Assembly (NCBI GenBank): GCA_033725935.1
Contig: MU867130.1
Location: 62,001 to 126,000, forward strand
Reading direction: 5' to 3'
Source: Cladorrhinum sp. PSN259
Taxonomy: Eukaryota > Ascomycota > Sordariomycetes > Sordariales > Podosporaceae
DNA length: 64,000 nucleotides
The stretch's first letter is position 1; every line of letters starts with the position of its first letter. The notes beneath the pieces were generated by a model. It did no database searches and had not been told where the DNA came from. It worked only from the letters and a program-made list of their open reading frames with translations. Made by a program: the position numbers and the translations under genes. This document shows positions 1 through 13,005 of this stretch, piece after piece.

Positions 1-3000
1 GAATGGCCGTTAATAACCTCCCGGATTGGGTAATATCCAACCGTTTGTGAATATGACTGCCTTGGGTTTTAACCCCGTCCAACTTCCTCGCCAACAGGAT
101 TTGACTCTTCGGCTTCATTCAGCGGGCAAGAAAAAGAGAAAAGCCATGTTGGTCATGAGAATGTTTGATAGCAGACACTATTCCTGTCTCCGTCTATAAT
201 TATGATTGATGAATTGTGCCGGTCGGATGAATTGATTACATACACTTACATGCTTGCAGGTTTGCAGCTTTCTAAACTTGGGTTTTTTGGGGTGCACGGC
301 ATTAGGTGACCTGCAAGACATCATCATCAATGAGACGGGCATGTGTGTTGTTGGTTGATAAAAGCAAACACATGTGATTTTGCCGCAGACAAGCTTTTCG
401 CTTTTCGCTATTCGCGTCCGTCGGTCCGTCCACCTCGGTCTAAAGATTCTGTTGAAGTGTTTGTCTGTCTGTCTGGTGACGAGGAATGGCGGCCATGATT
501 GATGATGCGATGCGCCTCGTTGCATGATTTTTTTGTTTTTTTGAGAAAGCCTTTCCCTGTTGAGAATCTGAGGCTGTGTTTCTCTGGCAAGATTTTGAGT
601 TAATGCTTATGATGCCTGTTTTTTTAATGCTGCTTTGTGGATTTCTTTTGGTCAATGCATTGTATTCTTCTCCCCGTCCTTGACTCGGATCTTCATCAGG
701 GATTGCGAATCCAGGGGTTCACCTTTCTGGATGTGAGAGGTGAAGGATGGGAGTGATGGAGGGGTCGGGAGGGAAAAAGGGAGGGGCACAGTCACACAAG
801 ATCTGCTGTTACTGGAGGCTGGTTCTTCTCTGCAGGATCAGAGTGAGCGCTAACAGTGGGTCGTCTGCTCCCGCAAGGCACACTTCAACCGGGAATGCGG
901 GGCACGAAAGTGCGGTCCGATTGGCAGGAGGTGGGCCTGGGCTATAAGAGGCAACAGGTGAATATAGCTCACCGCCGCGGGCTGAGATGGTGGTGAGGGG
1001 CAAAGGGATGGAGAGAGTGGAATGGGAAACAAGAAAATGGACGAATAATCAAATGTGAATAGGAGCACGCGCAAACAAGATGTGACAAAAAAGCGCGCTG
1101 CATGGATCAAACAGGCGCCCTTGCCTCTTCTCACCGACTCACCTCTGCCAGTTGAACGGTCCATTCTACCGCGGACTTTACCGCCTGGCGCGGGCCTGAA
1201 CCAGACTTCCAAAGGAGTTTAGAGGTCCAGATCTTTCCATCACTCAACCAGCTGAAATATGGTTGGTTCGGAACACAGATTCCTGCGCGAAAGAATTTTC
1301 TGTTCCTGAGAGAAAAAAAATCCTTTCCCGTCGCTACCAGCCGCTTTCTTGCTTTTCCCCGGGCCACCACCCCTTTTTTCTTGCCTCCTCCGACCCCTGA
1401 GCTGATGTGATGGATGGTGGTGGTGTGCGCATGTGTGTGTGTGTGCCTTGCACTACTGAAGGTTGTGCGATCCGATATGCAGGTACAGAACAAACGCCGA
1501 GCAAAACGCTGAGCGGGATTCGCAGCGCCTCTTCCGCCGCTGGCAGCATCATGCCGCTTTCCTTGCTTCCATTCCTTCTGGGTCTGTGCCGGCTTCGCCA
1601 GACAAATGCTTGATACCTACACTATGGGCTTACACACGGACGCAAGGAGGGGGAGACAAAAAGAGGCGGGGGGAGGGGTAAGGTAAGACTAACTCGGACA
1701 ATAGAACAAAAAAAAAAAGATCAGAGTCAGGGGCTGCTGCAGGCTGGCTGGCACAGACTCTCTCAGAGAAGAGAAGCAACTCGGCGATTTGCTTCTTCTT
1801 TTCGGATTGTCTGGTTTGGGAGGATGTGATTGATCTGGGGTTTGCTTGCTGATGTCCGCGCGGCTGGCGGCCTCGAGCCAGCGATCATTTGGGCTGAGCT
1901 GGGTCGCGGGGAGACCAGGTCATGGTCCCGATGGCCGCAAAGGTGTGTACGTAATCTTGCAGGTGAGATGATATGGCTACCTATGGCTGCTACGGGGCCC
2001 CCGGGTAAACCTGACTTTTGCAACTGGAAATGTTTCTTGACATTTTGGCAAATGCAGTTGGAACAGATGGGTCAGGCGGATGCACATTGCCGTCGTGTGG
2101 TGTTCTGTGGTTGCTTCTAGCGTTTTTGGCTTGCAGTATAATTGCAGGTCGATTGCCATTTGCGGTCGAGAGGATTGTGAAACCGTGGACGATGACGGCT
2201 TGGATGACTTTGTGCATGTCATTCGCTCCCAGATACGCCCATGTGGCGCCAACACGTTTCTTTTCTGACAAAAAATTCATGATAGGAGCTTCCTCGGGAG
2301 AACCAGACCAGAAAAGTTGACGAGTCCTTGGCACCGAGTGGTCAGCACGCAAAGTTCCTGAATCCATCTACTATCCATGCTACGGTATCATCTGGATCTG
2401 AAAGAAATGATGGGAATTTATGGGAGTGGTGGTAACTGATGCCATCCCATGTCCTGTATAGATACCCTGGAGTGCAAACCACACGGGCCGGTGCCCAACT
2501 TGGCAGGTGAGGTGTTTCTCCAGCCAGTTGGGACGAAAGTCCCGATTTCAAGTCCAAGAGCTTGAAGCCACCCGATGAGGTGTTTTTGGTTGAAAGCGTG
2601 GACAAAAATGTGGGGGGGAATACAGAAAGGGGGGAGCGTTTCAGGTTCTTGTTCTCGTCCAGTCAGACGGCTGCAACATGGTTCCCCAAGATCCAGCCTG
2701 ACCTGTGCGCAGCTGTCGCCCAGGCACACTCGGCCCACGATTGGCTGGAATCAGCTGCTGACCCCTGGCATCGTGTGGTCCTTCCCTCTTTTGGCGAATT
2801 TTGGACCCCTCCCAGACCCTCACCCTCGGACATGGCGGGCCAAGCATTCGCCAGAGAACCGACAGCTGGCCCCACCGGGGACTGCCGAGTGGAAAGACCA
2901 GTGGAAGGAGCCCTCCCATCCAGCTGCAGGGGACGGACGGGCCCCGCTTTGGGCGGACACTTTGCCAGCGAGTCAACTGGCCAAGCGCACCCATCAGCCG

Positions 3001-3974
3001 TCACACCAAAGCCTCTGCGTCTCACCAGTCAACGCTGTTCGTCCAAAAAGCGCCGTTTCCACAATTCAACTGGCTGCAGAGAGATGATATGGACCGCGCG
3101 GCTCCGTTTCTTCTTTGATGTTTCAATTTCGATTATATTCGCAAATAAGAAAAACAGTCGAGTGAAAATTCAGATTCCAGTGAAATCGCCACACCCAGGC
3201 CAGGCAGGCATTTACGTCGGTACGGATTCATCAGGATACGGAGTCGTAGTGGGGTGAGCGATGGCGAAGCACTTTCAAAGATTCAATGCGACCGAAATGG
3301 AGCAGAGAGTTGTCCCCGTTATCCCATGTGTCCGGCAGGTCGAGTGGTCGCGGCCAGGGTGGTGGTGCTGACCCCCCGCCCCCTGTACACAGCAAGCAGC
3401 CAGGATCCCGATCCCCACAGGGGGGACAGGGGAGAAAGAGGAAAAATGGCAGTTTGGACGAATGCAAGCCAGACGTCCAGTGGCGTTCGAAACAAGCGTT
3501 CGCTGCCCAGTCTCCCATCCAATCGTTCAGGGACGAACCGATGGAATCAGAAACATAAAGGGAGACCTCCCTCGCTCCGCTTCGTCTTTTTATTCTCCCT
3601 CTTCATCACGGCCTCTCGCCTCTCGTCTTTCCTTCAGACTATACCACCCCGTCAAGGGCATCGATTGCTTTTTCACTTTCTTCACTTCCCACTGTCCAAA
3701 CTTGCCCGTCCGGTCCTTCGGTTACCGATTTTCAAACTTTAAGCCAGGTGCTTCGAATCAACAATCCGTGACCAGCCTTCATTGTTCGCCATTGTTCCCC
3801 GCGACAATAACAACAGCAACAACAACAACATCAGCAGACAAAATCCAAGCAGTGCTTGAATTTATCTTTTCGGACAGGTCCTGAAATTTGCGACAACTTC
3901 ATTCCTTCAAAACAACCAGAAACAGCAACTCGATAACTCGCCTATCCGGCATATCAACATCACAACACCACAAA
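1..3974. other. Intergenic region upstream of the AA11 oxygenase gene
   Basis: No convincing gene is seen in this long leader. Open frames are short, lie on both strands and have no protein-like composition. The last 400 bases are pyrimidine-rich with CAACAACA stretches, which fits promoter and 5' UTR sequence of the gene starting at 3975. A gene truncated at the left edge cannot be excluded for the first few hundred bases. Confidence 0.5.
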
Positions 3975-5180
3975 ATGTTCTCCCAAGGATTCACCGGCGC
4001 TCTTGTCGCCCTCCTCGCTGGCGCCCAGCTTGCCACCGCCCACATACAAATCATGGAGCCCGCTCCCTTCCGCTCCAAGTTCAACCCCAACGTCGCCCCC
4101 ATCATGACACCCGACTACGAGTACAAAGATCCCCTCCTTGCCTCCGGTGCCAACTACCCTTGCAAGGGATACCACGTAGATCTTGGCACCCCCGTCGGCA
4201 AGAGTGTCGCTACCTATGCCCCGGGCAGCTCGTACAAGTTCGTCACGGATGGCACCGCTTCCCACGGCGGTGGTTCGTGCCAGGTCAGCTTGAGCTACGA
4301 CCGAGGCAAGACCTTCACCGTCATCCAGTCCATCATTGGCGGCTGCCCCCTCGCTTCCAGCTACCCCTTCACCATCCCATCGGATGCTCCCGAGGGCGAG
4401 GCCATCTGGGCTTGGACCTGGAGCAACAAGATCGGCAATCGTGAGCAGTACATGAACTGCGCCGCCGTCACCATCTCCAAGGGCGCCAAGAAGCGCGATG
4501 AGGTCGAGAAGCGTGCCTCTGCCCCCTTCTCCTCTCGTCCCGCGCTCTTCGTTGCCAACCTCGCGACCACCACTTGCCAGGTCGAGGAGACCATCGATGT
4601 CGTCTTCCCCAACCCCGGTCCCGATGTCATCAACAACGGCGGTAACCTGAAGCCCCCCAAGGGTGATTGCGGCGCTTCCGGCCCCGGTGGTGGTAACGGT
4701 GGTGGTAACACTTCTCCCGCTCCAAGCTCGTCCGCGCAGGCCCCGGTCGTTACGGCTGCTCCCACCCCATCGGTTTCCCTCCCCGGCGGTGTCTTCATCA
4801 CTGTCCCCGGCGGTGCTGCTTCCAGCTCTGCTCCCGCTCCTGTCGAGACTCCCGCTCCCCAACCCACTACTCTCGTCGTCTCAACCCGCCCCGCTGCCAC
4901 CAGCACTAAGGCTGCCGTCCCCGCTCCTTCTCAGGGTGCTGGCAATGGTGGCTCCACCGGTGGTGGGCATGCCGCCGGCACCGCCTGCACCAACGAGGGC
5001 GCCTGGAACTGCATCGGTGGCTCTTCCTTCCAGCGCTGCGCTTCTGGTGTTTGGTCTTCCACCATCTCGATGGCTGCCGGCACCAAGTGCACTGCTGGTG
5101 AGAGCGACAACCTCATCACCGTCAAGGTTCGCCGCAGCTTCCGCCACGGCCACCACGCTCACGGATCCAGGCGTCTTTAA
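3975..5180 (+). CDS. AA11-type lytic polysaccharide monooxygenase (chitin-active family), secreted
   Basis: A single-exon gene of 401 residues. The start at 3975 is preferred over an in-frame ATG at 3888 because it opens directly into a signal peptide (MFSQGFTGALVALLAGAQLATA) that ends before His23. A mature protein starting with His is the hallmark of the copper histidine brace. The second brace histidine is likely His97 in SHGGGSCQ, and the axial Tyr is probably Tyr159 in NREQYMNCAAV. These match the AA11 pattern (H..I.EPAPF, then GANYPCKG). After residue ~225 comes a Gly/Ser/Pro/Thr-rich linker, then a Cys-containing C-terminal module starting GTACTNEGAWNC, resembling the X278 module attached to some AA11 enzymes. 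Known AA11 members cleave chitin oxidatively, so a role in wall remodelling or chitin breakdown is inferred. Dibasic sites (KKR, EKR near residues 175-185) could be Kex2 sites. Confidence 0.88.
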   Translation: MFSQGFTGALVALLAGAQLATAHIQIMEPAPFRSKFNPNVAPIMTPDYEYKDPLLASGANYPCKGYHVDLGTPVGKSVATYAPGSSYKFVTDGTASHGGGSCQVSLSYDRGKTFTVIQSIIGGCPLASSYPFTIPSDAPEGEAIWAWTWSNKIGNREQYMNCAAVTISKGAKKRDEVEKRASAPFSSRPALFVANLATTTCQVEETIDVVFPNPGPDVINNGGNLKPPKGDCGASGPGGGNGGGNTSPAPSSSAQAPVVTAAPTPSVSLPGGVFITVPGGAASSSAPAPVETPAPQPTTLVVSTRPAATSTKAAVPAPSQGAGNGGSTGGGHAAGTACTNEGAWNCIGGSSFQRCASGVWSSTISMAAGTKCTAGESDNLITVKVRRSFRHGHHAHGSRRL

Positions 5181-6074
5181 GTGTCAGTCGGACGGTGCGA
5201 GCAAATCGACAAATGAGAGCGAAAAAGAAATCATCTTCACTTCTTGAACACCCTTTTTCAGCATTTTTATACCCCATTTTTTACACTTCTCTGTCACTCG
5301 TTTCAGACAACCATTTTTACCAGACTTTTAGGGAAAAAAAGAGGATAGCAAAAAGTGACATACAGCTTTGAGCATCATCTTTTTTTACGGCGTTCTTTTT
5401 TATGATGATTTCTTCGGGACAAACTGGGAAGGGAACACATGGTCGGGATTTGGTTCTGGGTTGGTTGCGATGTAACTTTGTAACAACACTATCTGGATGG
5501 GAACTGGGTGGCCAAGGCAACATTTTTTTCGATGAGAGAGATTTTTTAGAGGAAGAAGAGAAAACTGCATGATTGCGAATGGAATTCGATCGTTTATGAA
5601 TAATCTTTTTGCCATGATGTCTTGAAGTGAAGTGAGATGTGATAAGCAATGGGTGTGATCCAATGTGATGGATGGTGTAACGGACAATGAAGTGAGGGGG
5701 TGTGGTGTGGTGCTGAGGATGCTGAGTCAACCTTTAGACGTCATCTCTTCCTCTTTGGTATGTCTACATCATAGTGTTTGACTCTGTCAGCAAAGCAACG
5801 GCTATTTTCTGGTTTCCGTGAGGGGCGACGTGGAAACTCTGCATGTTTATACCCCATCTGCCGAATGACAGCGGCCCCGGGTGCTTGGTGTTTCCCCGCA
5901 TGCTTTGGTTCCCCCTCATCTCTTTGGGGTACATATTTCCACGTATGAGATGGATAAGTATATGAATCCTGTCTTGTGTACATACATATCTAGCTACCTA
6001 AATTATCAAAGGTTCATTTCAAGTTTACTGCAAACAAATCCCTTTCTTGAACACTTTTCACACTTTTTGTCAAG
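5181..6074. other. Intergenic region between AA11 and serine hydrolase genes
   Basis: T-rich 3' sequence of the oxygenase gene is followed by the promoter of the hydrolase gene. No additional gene is supported; the short frames on the minus strand are low-complexity. Confidence 0.5.
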
Positions 6075-7471
6075 ATGCCGACACCAGAGTTTGAAGCGAG
6101 GATCCAAAGGGCCGTTGACGAGGGGGTCATACCTGGCGCCGTGATGCTTGCAAAATCCAAAGATGGTTCGTCTTTTTTTTTTCTCTTCATTTTTCTATCA
6201 CGGCAACTGAACTGAGTTACTGACACAAAAAAAAAAAGGCAAACTCTCCTACTCCAAAGCCCTAGGCCACGCCACCCTTCCCCCTTCCTCTCCAACCGCC
6301 ACCCCGCTGAAACCCTCAACAACACTGACCCTGGCCTCCATGACCAAACTCTTGACGTCAATCTCGATCCTGCAGCTCATCGAGCGGGGCCTCACCACCT
6401 TGGACACGGACGTCTCCGCCCTCCTGCCCGAGCTGGCCGCCCAACCGGTCCTGGCGGGGTTCGACTCGGACGACAACCCAATCCTCCTGCCGCGCAAAAA
6501 CCCCATTCTGCTCCGCCACTTGGTCTCTCACTCCTCCGGCGCGGGATACGTCTTTCTCGCCCCGGAGCTGCACAAGTACTTTGACAAAACGGGCAGGCAG
6601 ATCCCCATGCCCCTGTCGACCGTCGGCGGCAAGACCGTCGCGGAGCGATTCGGCTACCCGCTCCTGTTTGAGCCGGGGCAAGGGTGGGCGTACGGCAGCG
6701 GGATGGACTGGGCCGGGGAGCTCGTCCGTCGGCTCACCGGCGGAAAGGGACTAGATTCCTGGGTCAGAGAGAACATATCCGACAAAGTGGGCGTCAGAGA
6801 GGGGGGGATAACGTTCTATCCCGGCAGGTATGAGGAAAATCATCTCGAAAGAGCGAGCATGAATACCAAAAACGCCGAGACCGGAAAATTCGAGGGCGTC
6901 AAGGGATGGAACGACAAGAAGGAGGAAGGGGACGAGACGGGCGGGGAGGGCGTCTACGCTGACATGGAGAGCTTCATGTTGGTTCTGGAGAGCCTGCTTA
7001 AAGACGACGGGAAGCTGCTGAAAAAGGGCGGCCAAGCGGTCGATATGCTGTTTGAAGGGTTGTTGAGCGGCAAAGATGAAAACAAAAAAGCGCACGAGGC
7101 GCTAAAGGACAGCGTGAGAGATCCGGGCTGGATCGTCGGGTGGGTGCCTGATAATGGTGAGAAATACGATTGGTCCGTCGGCGGGTTGGTTACCACCGAT
7201 GATGCTGAAGACGGTGGGAGGAAAAAGGGGTTCTTGCAGTGGGGTGGCGTGTTTAATTTGGCTTGGGTGAGTTTGACGCACGCAGCATTTCAAGTCGAAG
7301 ATAATGAAGCTGACATATATATATATATGGTTATAATAGTACATTGACAGGACTGCCGGAGTGACTGCAATTTTCGCAACGCAGATACTGCAGCCTGCTG
7401 ATCCGCTGGTTAAGCCTTTGATGAAGGACTTTGAGGACGAGATTTACAAGTTGCTTGAAAAGGCCAAGTGA
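6075..7471 (+). CDS. Beta-lactamase-fold serine hydrolase (class C / transesterase-like)
   Basis: Three exons: 6075-6165, 6239-7266 and 7340-7471, giving 416 residues. The first intron (GTTCGT..AAG) contains ACTGAC. The second runs from GTGAGT to TAATAG and restores the family C-terminus WYIDRTAGVTAIFATQIL. The SxxK nucleophile motif is Ser64-Met-Thr-Lys67 in LASMTKLL. The second catalytic element is Tyr182 in AYGSGMDW, and a QWGG segment near the end stands where the KTG-like box lies. This architecture is that of the Pfam beta-lactamase family, which includes fungal acyltransferases such as LovD as well as esterases. No polyketide synthase lies nearby, so a statin-like role is not suggested. 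The exact substrate is unknown. No signal peptide is seen, so it is probably cytosolic. Confidence 0.85.
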
Positions 7472-7988
7472 TACATGCTTTGTGAGAGGATTGGAGTCGG
7501 AAGAAAAGCTGTGTAGATACGATCGAGCAGTGTATTAGGTTAACAAAACCTTTTGTGATGCTGTATTTGCTAAACCAAAAAATATCAACAGAAAACCCCC
7601 AGCCAAGGAATCACTAGACTAACAAGAATACCTACCAAAACAGTGATAATTCGACTTTTTGAAAAGTATTGTGAGGTGTACAGGCAGGACACGAAACAAC
7701 AAAAAAACAGACAAGGCCAACAGAAAAAAAAAGAGTCAATATGAAATGAAAAAAAGCAAAAGGGTATAAATTCCAGCCTTCCTTCCTCCATCCATCCCTC
7801 CCTCCTCGTTCTCCCCTACCCGCAGGCAGCAAGCACTTCCAATCCGTGTACCTCGTAACCATCAGAGTTGAAAAAAAAATGTCATTGTACCTTGAACACC
7901 ACCGCACCCATATAGACTATGGGTGGTGGGAGTCCATAACCCATATCCACGAAGAAAAAAAAAAGTCAATAATATATCACCACTCACC
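7472..7988. other. 3'-3' intergenic region
   Basis: Convergent 3' ends of the serine hydrolase gene and bud6. A-rich, with no gene seen. Confidence 0.5.
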
Positions 7989-10900
7989 CTAATTACTCTC
8001 AACCACACCAGCACCACCCACCCCATTAACCATATTCTCCTCCCTCCCTACCCCACCATCTAGAGACATCTGTTCCCCATCAGGCCCACCAATCCCAGGA
8101 GAAAGACTGGGCTCCTCCCCGACCGGATCCTCAGGAACGATCCCATTCTGCCGTTCCCAAACCTCCCTCCTGATCCTATCCTCTTTAGCCTTCCTCATCC
8201 TCTCAATCTCCTCAACCCCGCCGCTCTTCTTCAACCTCCCTTCCTCGACAAAATTCGTCAACTCCTTCTTCAACGGATTCTGCATCCTAGTCTCCAACTC
8301 CTTCTGCCTCAACTTCTCGGCCCTCTCAATAGCCTCCAGCCGATTCTCGTGATTCGGCTGCAAAGCCCTCACCTCCCCAAGCACCCCTTCCTTAGCATCC
8401 CTGGGATCAACAAATGCGTTCTCCCTAATCGAGTGCAACCCTTTACTAAACTGCCTCCCGGGCATAATAGGTGGTCCTCCTCCTCCGTTCGGTAAACCAT
8501 TCGGACCCGCGTCCTTCATCTGCTCTTTTGTTGCCTGCTCAACAAGCGCAAAAGTCTCAGACGCCTTCTCCAAATCATCCCTCAAATCAACAATCAAGTC
8601 CTCCATAACCCTCAACTCATCCCGTCCCTGGCAAACATCCTCCAACTCCTTCTCCCAAATCTTTGTCCAAACGGGCTTCTCCCTCTTCATGTACTCCTCC
8701 ATCTTGCTCAGCTCCTTGGTAAGCTGCGTAATATCCTTCGTAACAGACTCCAACTGCCTAGGCAGCGGCCTCACACCGCGATGCACCACATCCTTCCTCA
8801 AATCCTCCACAAGATCCTGCAAGTCATCCACCTTGTTGACCAGCCTATCACTATCAGTATTAAGCTGCTTGCGCCCGCTAATAACGTACGCCCTGCCGGT
8901 ATCCCCTTCAATCTCCGGAACCGAAACTTTGGCAGCAGTCACCTTGACGGCATTAGCCTTGGCCCGCAAAGCAGACATTGATCCCTGAACTTCAGACTGG
9001 AAATTAGAATAAGTCTGTCTCAAAACAGCCAAATCCCTCCTCAAACTCTGAATCTCGGTCAACTGTGTCGTGCTCAGCTTCCTCGATGAAACTGGCACAG
9101 CACCCGCAGCTTTGGGAGACCCAACAGCGCTCTGCGCAATAACAGTCGGAGGTGCAGCAGCCAGCCGAGCAACGTCCTTTGCGGTCTCCTGTTGCCGATC
9201 CGACACCCTTCTCAACGCAGCTCCATGATCGTCCATATTCTGTCTGACCTCCTCCACAATCTTCTTGAGCGAGCCAATACCCTCATCAATATGCTTCTTG
9301 ACCTCGTCCAGCGCCTCGACATTAAGCACAAGCACAGTGCGGTCCTTGATATCAGAAAGATCTTCCAGTTCATGCCTTACACCCGAAACCGGATCCTGGA
9401 TATAGATATCAGGCAAATCCGAACCATTCTGCTGGGTATTCCACGAGAACTTCTCAATAAAAGCCAGCTGCAACCGCCCAATCGACAACTCATCATATCC
9501 CTCCGGCAGCACAAACTTCTTGACTTTAGACTTGTACTGCAGGAACAAGGTCAGTTCTTTCGTGGCAGGCGGCGAACTCTCCATCATGAAAGAATTCGGG
9601 GGCTTGTCAGGGGTGGGTGCCCGAGCAATCGAAGCGGCTTTTGCAAGTGTCCTTGCTGCCGTTACCGGTTTCTCCCCCTCCTCCCCCTGCTCCACGCCCA
9701 CAACTGGGTAAGGGTCGACCGGTGGCCCATTAAGCGTCGCGCTGGGCCTATACTTGTCGTCGGAAGATCTCGATTCTGGTAAATCAGGTCTCGAAGCTGG
9801 GAGCTCAGCGGCTGAGTTTTCCTCTGGTTCCTCGGAAACCCTGCTGGGAACCCGCACGGGGGATGAAGAAACATCGAGCGGCAATGCTGATCGTGATGAT
9901 TTGTTTCTCTGATGTCGAACGCTATCCCTCGTCTGCATCGCCCGCATCGACTCCCTCATTTCGCCTCGTCCACGGTTTGGTATGGGTGTCGTCTGGGTTG
10001 GGAGCATAGGAACCCCCTGAACACCGACGAGCTTGGAAATTTGGTATGCCGAGTATCTCCGTGAGGCTCGTCTTTCCAAATCACCACCCCGTTGCAGTGC
10101 TGCCAGAGCGCTCTGCTGAGACTGCTTCGGGGGCGGTGGTGGGGGAGGGAAGTTATCTAAATCACCCACAGAAGGACCCGATGGCATCGTCTCGTCGCCG
10201 GGGTAAGGGGCCAGAACAGGGATGTTCTGCATCGTGTTGCTGGACAGGCTCGATTGCTCCGAGTTGACAGAACCGCGGGATTGATCTCGTTGAGACTGGA
10301 ACCGTCGCGTAGGAGAACCGTTCACACCGGAAGACCGCCCGTCATCTCGTTGGCTCTGCGGCCTATACCCGTCTTCGATGCCTTCATTAAGCAACGACGT
10401 AAGTCCGGAATTGACACTGCCCGTAGTACTGGTGCTTATTGTCCGGCTTGGAGGTTGGCTTGCAGAAGCGCCATCGCCGGAGCCACCTTGATCGCCCTGC
10501 TGCCCGCTCTCCCTTTCCCTATTCCTTTGACGTAACCTCGTCTGCTTGCGCTTTAAGCCATGAAGCAGGTTTATAATGATGTCGCGAATCTTTGGCAAGT
10601 ATTTATCCAAGCTCTCGACGCTTGCTTCCTGGCTCAAGGTTGCTTCCAAGATATTCCTTAGCAGTTCTGGCACGTTTCCCAGGTCGGAAGTATCGACGTT
10701 GATGGCAGTAAAGGCGCGACATGCCATGTTGAACTCGTAGCCTAATCGAACGTAAACATCGGACACCTGAGTGTCGGTAGCGTTTCCTCGGGACCATTGC
10801 GTAAGTGTTTCGAGTAGTTGTTTGGTGGCGACAAGCAGATGGGTGACGCTCTTTTCGATTTGCGATAGGGGTATTGACGTGCCTCCTTGTGACTTGTAGG

Positions 10901-11266
10901 ACACCATGGTTAGTATCGCATCAGGAGTTTGACTGCAAACCGTACATGTAGAAGGTGTGGCGCACATCAAAAGGGGCATGACCCGGTCAAGTAGATAATG
11001 ATACATGACGATAATGATGATGATGACGATAGTGAAAGGGAAAAACAACTCACATTTGTTCGTCGCGTTCCATCACTCCGACTTAGACTTCCACCCACAG
11101 GTTGCAGAGGCCTTCCTGACGTTGATGAGCGAGGCGCAACGGGACGGTTGGTACCGACACCGACGGCGGGTGAAATGGATCGCGCTGGGACATTTGGAGG
11201 AGGGCCTACTGCGGATGGTTCGACGATGCCGGGAGACCGTCGTTGTGAGCTGCGCATGGAATTCAT
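7989..11266 (-). CDS. bud6: Bud6/AIP3 actin-interacting polarity protein
   Basis: Modelled as two exons, 11266-11054 and 10892-7989, about 1038 residues. The N-terminal block beginning near residue 83 (IEKSVTHLLVATKQLLETL) and the block from about residue 518 (TLFLQYKSKVKKFVLPEGYD) followed by long coiled coils match the AIP3/Bud6 family. In yeast, Bud6 binds actin monomers and the formin Bni1 in the polarisome, so a role in hyphal tip polarity is inferred. The middle (residues ~170-500) is disordered, with proline runs and many Ser/Arg. Exon 1 ends in a good GTGAGT donor and ACTAAC lies upstream of exon 2, but the only in-phase acceptor I find is the unusual TACAAG. A shorter protein starting at the ATG at 10904 is the alternative. 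The C-terminal tail is Gly/Glu-rich. Confidence 0.9.
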
Positions 11267-13005
11267 CGTTTGTTTGGTATATTGGGATGTGAGGCTGGAT
11301 GGACCCCCGAATGTTTTTTTCTTCTTTTCCTTCGTCCTCTCTCTTCCTCCCCCACTATAATCCGTATCTGGATGGCCGTGTCTCGCCCGGTGGGTAGCGA
11401 GGTGGGTGGGCGAGTGGGTGGTTGGGCTTGGGCGGAAATGGCTGCGAGCGCCCGATGGTGGTTGGTTGGCGTTCGCTCACGTCCAGTCAATTCGTTCGTT
11501 CGCTCGTTCGTTCGTTTGACGTTTGGATAATTAGGTAGCGAGCGCCGGGTGGTCCAGAAGGTTTGCACGCAACGTGTCGAGTCGCCGCTGCCAGTCACGA
11601 TTGTCGGCAATAACAGTGAGTGTTGATGCGCGCCTTCTGCAGTAGAATGCGGGCGGGAGATGCAGCTTTGGTTGGCAATCACGGCTGGTTCCACCGAGGC
11701 TCCAGCCCCAAGCACGGAATGACGGGTTTGCCTGATTTGATAATCCAACCCAGGGTCAGGGGGTTCACCGAACCCTTTGGTGCTACAATAAATTCCCCTT
11801 TTGTCTGCAGATAACCGCCGCTAAATTGTATCCCGATCGGCAGCTTGATCAGCCTCTGGATCACAAGGGTTTCAGGATCCATTGCTCCTTTCAACTCCTG
11901 AAGCTATTCATCATGGCTATTCTCATTCTTTCATTTTTTCCCACTTCTTTCTTTTGTAGTGGATTTTCCAAGAAATATATGTACATACTTTTAGCGATGA
12001 AACACCCCGACGTCATCTCCACGGGTGTTATTAATGAGTGGATGCACTCTCATTTTGAAGATGATCTGGAAGAATTCCAGAAAAGGCAACTTCAATGTTT
12101 TTACCTTTCTATGCAGTTCTCTCAACCTCCATCCACGGATACACTAGACCAAAATCTGCCGATGTTGCTGTCGGGTCATGTTATGAGAGGCCGCAAACCC
12201 CCACCACGTATTCCAGCCGTCTTTCAAGTTCAGTGTGTGTGTTACCCCGCCTCGTATTTTCTTGCCTCTTCTAAAGGAAGTTTCCGGCCACACACCCACC
12301 ACCAACAATAATAGCAATGTCTCAGCTCTGAACTTTGTGCGCCTCCAACCTACGAGATACGAACTGGTTGGGACAACATTTCTGAGATCCAGTAGAGTTA
12401 TTTTTGTACAGTGTGAGATTATATAGGAATCATTTTTGATGTGCCAATGATGGTTTGACAACATCACCAAGTTCCTGTTCCCGAGGAGGAGGCCTTATCC
12501 AGTTCAATAACTGCAAGCCTCCTTTACCCGAACCCGCCTCAACACGTTCAACACGTTCAGCTCGGCCGACACAAGTGGCCCCCTGAAGTGCCTGGGTCCC
12601 TGTCTCCCCTTGTCGTCCAATAACTTTATCCAGACGTGCTTCACTAGTTTCCGGGGGGCGTTATGTGATGGGCCACCGCCATACCGCCATACCGCCATCC
12701 GTCAAGTCCACGCGTCTTCTTTTTTGAGGAAAACAATTCTTGACGCCATGGCAGGGGTGTTCTTCCGTATTGTCTAATATTTCCTCCCAGCCTTCTGTCA
12801 AGTTCACATAAAGCTGGTTCCCTCTCTCCTTTCTGTCACCCTTTCTTCTTGTCATTCCACCATCCATCACTTGAACACAGCCTCATATCAAGTTACCTCC
12901 CTCAAACAAGTTTGCAGTACAAACCTACAATCTACATACCTACACATCGACATCCCCTAAACAAACACAACTTGCACACCTGCAAACCATTTTACAACCC
13001 TCAAA
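11267..13005. other. Intergenic region between bud6 and the GPI protein gene
   Basis: Divergent promoters for bud6 (leftward) and the small secreted protein gene (rightward). Contains TTCGTTCG runs near 11500 and an inverted repeat GGGTTC/GAACCC near 11760. A frame from 11826 to 12311 on the plus strand is open but lacks recognisable protein features. No gene is called. Confidence 0.45.

Noticed and set aside
3960..4862. 300-codon open frame antisense to the AA11 gene
   Set aside because: Mirror of codon bias in a GC-rich gene; Gly/Asp-rich with no domain.
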